From contig JAASTF010000146.1 of assembly GCA_021767525.1 (NCBI GenBank), positions 1 through 7,435 of the forward strand: a stretch of DNA of 7,435 nucleotides, in the 5' to 3' direction. Positions 5,389 to 7,435 of this stretch are shown here, piece after piece. The position numbers and the translations under genes are program-made. Source of the DNA: Paracoccaceae bacterium. GTDB lineage: Bacteria > Pseudomonadota > Alphaproteobacteria > Rhodobacterales > Rhodobacteraceae. Below the pieces are notes generated by a model. The model was not told the origin of the DNA, did not search any database, and saw nothing but the letters and a program-made list of their open reading frames with translations. Within the stretch, counting starts at the first letter, position 1, and the number at the start of each line of letters is the position of its first letter.

Positions 5389-5843
5389 GCTCCGGTCTTT
5401 CCATAAAGCTCTTGCGCGCGGGATTCGAAGGCGCGCACGATGCGCTGCATCGCCTCGTAAAAGAACATCGATGCGGCGCCTTGCAGCAGACGGTTGCGAA
5501 ACTCGAAATCCACGTCAAAGGATACATCAACTCCGCCGTCCACATCCTTGAATTCCCAATTGGATTTCATGTATTTGAATGGCCCATCCAGGTATTCGGT
5601 GTGGATTTTCCGGTCTTCGGGCCAGAGCACCACCTGGCTGCCAAAGCGTTCGCGGAACACCTTGAACGAAATAACCAGGTCGGCCTGCATCACCTCGCTA
5701 CCATCGTCCTGGGGCGTGACGCTGCGCACGCGCGCGGCGGCGCACCACGGCAGGAACTTGGGATAAGACGCCACATCGGCGACCAGGTCATACATCTGCT
5801 GGGCTGTATAGGGCAGCCTGCGTGTCTCGGCGTGGGTGGGCAT
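5385..5843 (-). CDS. RatA / Coq10-like START-domain protein
   Basis: A 152-residue single-domain protein of the polyketide-cyclase/START fold, the group annotated as ubiquinone-binding Coq10 or 'RatA'. Coq10 proteins bind ubiquinone and support respiration; the E. coli member was reported to block 70S ribosome association, hence the name RatA. The signature is clear: YTAQQMYDLVADVASYP (12-28) then KFLPWC (29-34), later YLDGPFKYMKSNWEF (84-98), and a C-terminal amphipathic helix that caps the lipid pocket (about 117-147). The ATG has AGAGG four bases upstream. It is first gene of a minus-strand unit and overlaps the MmgE/PrpD gene by four bases. It diverges from hpt with 72 bases between starts. 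There is no antitoxin gene beside it, so the quinone-chaperone reading is preferred. Confidence 0.9.
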   Translation of the reverse strand: MPTHAETRRLPYTAQQMYDLVADVASYPKFLPWCAAARVRSVTPQDDGSEVMQADLVISFKVFRERFGSQVVLWPEDRKIHTEYLDGPFKYMKSNWEFKDVDGGVDVSFDVDFEFRNRLLQGAASMFFYEAMQRIVRAFESRAQELYGKTGA

Positions 5844-5859
5844 GGCGCCTCTTTTTGTC

Positions 5860-5887
5860 GTGACAGTGGGGCCTCATTTCGTATTCT
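5860..5887 (+). promoter_or_regulatory. Candidate promoter of hpt
   Basis: GTGACA (5860-5865, five of six matches to TTGACA) is followed after 16 bases by TATTCT (5882-5887). It sits in the 72-base gap between divergent starts and would give an hpt leader of only about 20 bases. No equally good promoter is visible for the divergent RatA/Coq10-like gene. Confidence 0.45.
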
Positions 5888-5915
5888 GCGCCGGAAAAAG
5901 CAAGGGGGGCAACCG

Positions 5916-6458
5916 GTGCAGCGTCCATATGTCATCGACACGATGATCTCGGCCAAGCAGATCGCCGCGCGGATCGAAGAGCTGGCGCGGCTGATCGAGG
6001 CCGAATTCGCGGATACCGAAAAGCTGGTTGTCGTGGGGCTGCTGCGCGGGTCTTTCGTGTTTATCGCCGACCTGGTGCGCGAGCTGGACATGAATGTGGA
6101 GGTCGATTTCCTTGAGGCGTCAAGCTATGGCAACGCGATGGAATCAAGCCGCGAGGTCAAGATCCTGAAGGATCTGCGCGGCGCGATCGAGGGGCGCGAT
6201 GTTCTGGTGGTTGAGGATATCGTCGATACCGGCCACACGCTGCATCACGTGATCGGCCTTTTGAAGGCGCGCAAGCCCCGCAAGTTGCGCTGTATTGCGC
6301 TTCTGGACAAGCCCACGCGCCGCGAAACCAGCGTCAAGGCGGATTGGATCGGGTTTGAAATTCCCGATGAATTCGTCGTGGGCTACGGCATCGATTATGG
6401 CCAGCGCAACCGCAACCTGCCCTATATCGGCAAGGTGCGGTTCATCGACGAGGGTTAG
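5916..6458 (+). CDS. hpt: Hypoxanthine phosphoribosyltransferase
   Basis: A cytoplasmic purine-salvage enzyme joining hypoxanthine (and often guanine) to PRPP to make IMP or GMP. 180 residues, the usual bacterial length. The type I PRTase fold is complete: LLRGSFVFIADLVREL (42-57) with the PPi-loop arginine, then EVDFLEASSYGN, SSREVKILKDL, and the PRPP loop VLVVEDIVDTGHTL (96-109) with Glu100-Asp101 and likely catalytic base Asp104. The C-terminal purine-site segment is DWIGFEIPDEFVVGYGIDYG. The GTG start at 5916 is chosen because AAGGGGG (5902-5908) lies 7 bases upstream and the N-terminus then reads MQRPYVIDTMISAKQIA as in related proteins. The first in-frame ATG (5943) would lose nine residues and has no comparable ribosome site. 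Its TAG overlaps the TAA of the convergent Sel1-repeat gene. Confidence 0.97.
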   Translation: MQRPYVIDTMISAKQIAARIEELARLIEAEFADTEKLVVVGLLRGSFVFIADLVRELDMNVEVDFLEASSYGNAMESSREVKILKDLRGAIEGRDVLVVEDIVDTGHTLHHVIGLLKARKPRKLRCIALLDKPTRRETSVKADWIGFEIPDEFVVGYGIDYGQRNRNLPYIGKVRFIDEG

Positions 6459-7363
6459 AAGGTCGCGGCAAGCCGCGCGCCCTCGGCCCGCTGTTCGTCG
6501 GTCAGACCCTCGGCCAACGTGGCGCATTGCTGGCTGTATTGTTCGGCCACATCCGCCGGGGCGTTTTCGCTTCCCCACAGGCAATAGGCATGGGCCAGCG
6601 GCGGGTCGGTCCAATAGCCCTCGGTCTGCTGCATGAACAACGCCAGGTTCACCGCCGCGCCGGGATCACCCAGGTTCACCGCCTCTTGATACAGCGCAAA
6701 GGCGGCCGCGGGGTCGGTCGGGCCGCCCTGCCCCAACTCGTGCATCACGGCCAGTTGCGCCATCGCCGGCGGATGGCCCAGCCGCGCCGCCTGCGCCAGC
6801 ACGGCGCGGGCGCGGGCCGGATCCTTTTCAACGCCGCTGCCCTCGGCATACATCGCCGCCAGGGTCAGCCCCGCCTGCGGCGCCCCCAATTCCAGCGCCG
6901 CGATCAGCAGGGCCGCGGCCGCGGCGGGATTTTCGGGTTTGTCGGTGCCATCCAACATCATCTGCGCGCGCAAAAGAAAGGCCTGCGGCACGCCCTGCCC
7001 CATCGCCCGATCCAGCCAGTCGCGCGCGGCATCGATGTCCGGTGCGATTTCGCCGCGCCCTTCCAGCGCCATCACCGCCAGCGCCAGTTGGGCCGGCCCG
7101 TGCCCCTGTTCGGCGGCGCGGGTGAACCAATCGCGCGCCAGTCGCGCGCTTTGATCCTTGCCATGCCCGGTATCATAGGCGGTGCCCAGCAGCATCTGCG
7201 CCAGCGGATCGCCGGCGCGTGCGGCAGGTTCGATCACGGTCAACGCCGCCTCGGCATCGCCTTGCAGAAACGCCTGTTGCGCGGCCAGCAGCTCGGGCCG
7301 CGCGTCCTGCGCAGCGGTCAGGGTGGCACAGCACACCAAAATGACAAGGGCGACGGCACGCAT
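6455..7363 (-). CDS. Exported Sel1-repeat (TPR-like) protein
   Basis: 302 residues. An N-terminal Sec signal peptide (MRAVALVILVCCATLTAAQD, cleavage probably after Ala17 or Ala18) points to the periplasm. No lipobox is seen, as Val precedes Cys11. The rest is a solenoid of Sel1-like helical repeats with a period of almost exactly 36 residues, marked by a glycine at 51, 87, 124, 160, 196 and 232. Examples are AEQGHGPAQLALAVMA, AARLGHPPAMAQLAVMHELGQG and AVNLGDPGAAVNLALFM. A Cys pair (261, 280) near the end could form a disulfide. Sel1 proteins act as protein-protein scaffolds; the partner is unknown. ATG at 7363 is preferred because it begins the signal peptide; an in-frame GTG at 7384 would put seven extra residues before it and lacks a Shine-Dalgarno sequence. 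Confidence 0.88.
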   Translation of the reverse strand: MRAVALVILVCCATLTAAQDARPELLAAQQAFLQGDAEAALTVIEPAARAGDPLAQMLLGTAYDTGHGKDQSARLARDWFTRAAEQGHGPAQLALAVMALEGRGEIAPDIDAARDWLDRAMGQGVPQAFLLRAQMMLDGTDKPENPAAAAALLIAALELGAPQAGLTLAAMYAEGSGVEKDPARARAVLAQAARLGHPPAMAQLAVMHELGQGGPTDPAAAFALYQEAVNLGDPGAAVNLALFMQQTEGYWTDPPLAHAYCLWGSENAPADVAEQYSQQCATLAEGLTDEQRAEGARLAATF

Positions 7364-7421
7364 GGCTTGATCCCGGCAAGGCACCTGCGAAAGACTACAG
7401 CAATCCCCTGCCCCCGCAAGA

Positions 7422-7435
7422 CGGAGCGCCCGATG
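7422..7435 (+). promoter_or_regulatory. Ribosome binding site and probable start codon of a gene running off the window
   Basis: CGGAG (7422-7426) stands six bases before an ATG that forms the last three bases (7433-7435). Spacing and sequence fit a translation start for a plus-strand gene divergent from the Sel1-repeat gene. No codons beyond ATG are visible, so nothing can be said about the product, and the match could be chance. Confidence 0.4.

Noticed and set aside
3880..5406. 508-residue plus-strand open frame
   Set aside because: It is antisense to the MmgE/PrpD gene, rich in Arg/His/Gly/Gln as expected of a shadow frame, with no recognisable domain.
5385..5843. Reading the RatA-like gene as half of a toxin-antitoxin system
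   Set aside because: No RatB-like partner is adjacent; the next gene is an MmgE/PrpD enzyme. The Coq10-type lipid-binding role fits the family better.
5412..5915. Long N-terminal extension of the hpt frame
   Set aside because: It is antisense to the RatA/Coq10-like gene and would more than double a protein whose homologues are about 180 residues; the GTG at 5916 has its own ribosome binding site.
7364..7384. GTG start at 7384 for the Sel1-repeat gene
   Set aside because: It would place seven residues including a Cys and charged residues before a well-formed signal peptide, and has no Shine-Dalgarno sequence.

Overview
The window looks like chromosomal DNA of a high-GC alphaproteobacterium, most likely of the Rhodobacteraceae (Roseobacter/Rhodobacter group). 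This rests on the style of the housekeeping proteins (S2, EF-Ts, a GTG-started hypoxanthine phosphoribosyltransferase), strong GC bias at third codon positions, and a LuxR-type regulator of a kind common in that family. The taxonomic call comes from recognising protein sequences and was not checked by a search.

Layout: (1) The window opens inside a SulP-family anion transporter gene whose 5' part lies outside; it ends right after its last membrane segment with no STAS domain. (2) The plus-strand rpsB-tsf operon (ribosomal protein S2 and elongation factor Ts) follows, with a plausible promoter, a foldable 5' leader, a very stable hairpin between the genes and a clear intrinsic terminator after tsf. 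(3) About 330 bases after that terminator hold no convincing gene but are packed with inverted repeats and two terminator-like signals pointing in opposite directions. (4) A minus-strand block carries a RatA/Coq10-like START-domain gene overlapping by ATGA with an MmgE/PrpD-family gene. An AT-rich gap and then a LuxR-type regulator with a degenerate acyl-homoserine-lactone pocket lie downstream. (5) A divergent plus-strand hpt gene (purine salvage) meets, tail to tail, a minus-strand gene for an exported Sel1-repeat protein, the two stop codons overlapping. The last three bases are an ATG behind a good Shine-Dalgarno sequence, probably the start of another plus-strand gene.

Functionally most of this is ordinary core genome: translation, purine salvage and lipid/quinone-related housekeeping. 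The parts that deserve a second look are the AHL-site substitutions in the LuxR protein, the hairpin-dense region between tsf and luxR, the RNA structures before and inside the rpsB-tsf operon, the SulP protein without STAS, and the coupled coq10-like/MmgE-PrpD pair of unknown substrate. I see no phage, insertion sequence, CRISPR array, tRNA or rRNA, and no clear new multi-gene system.
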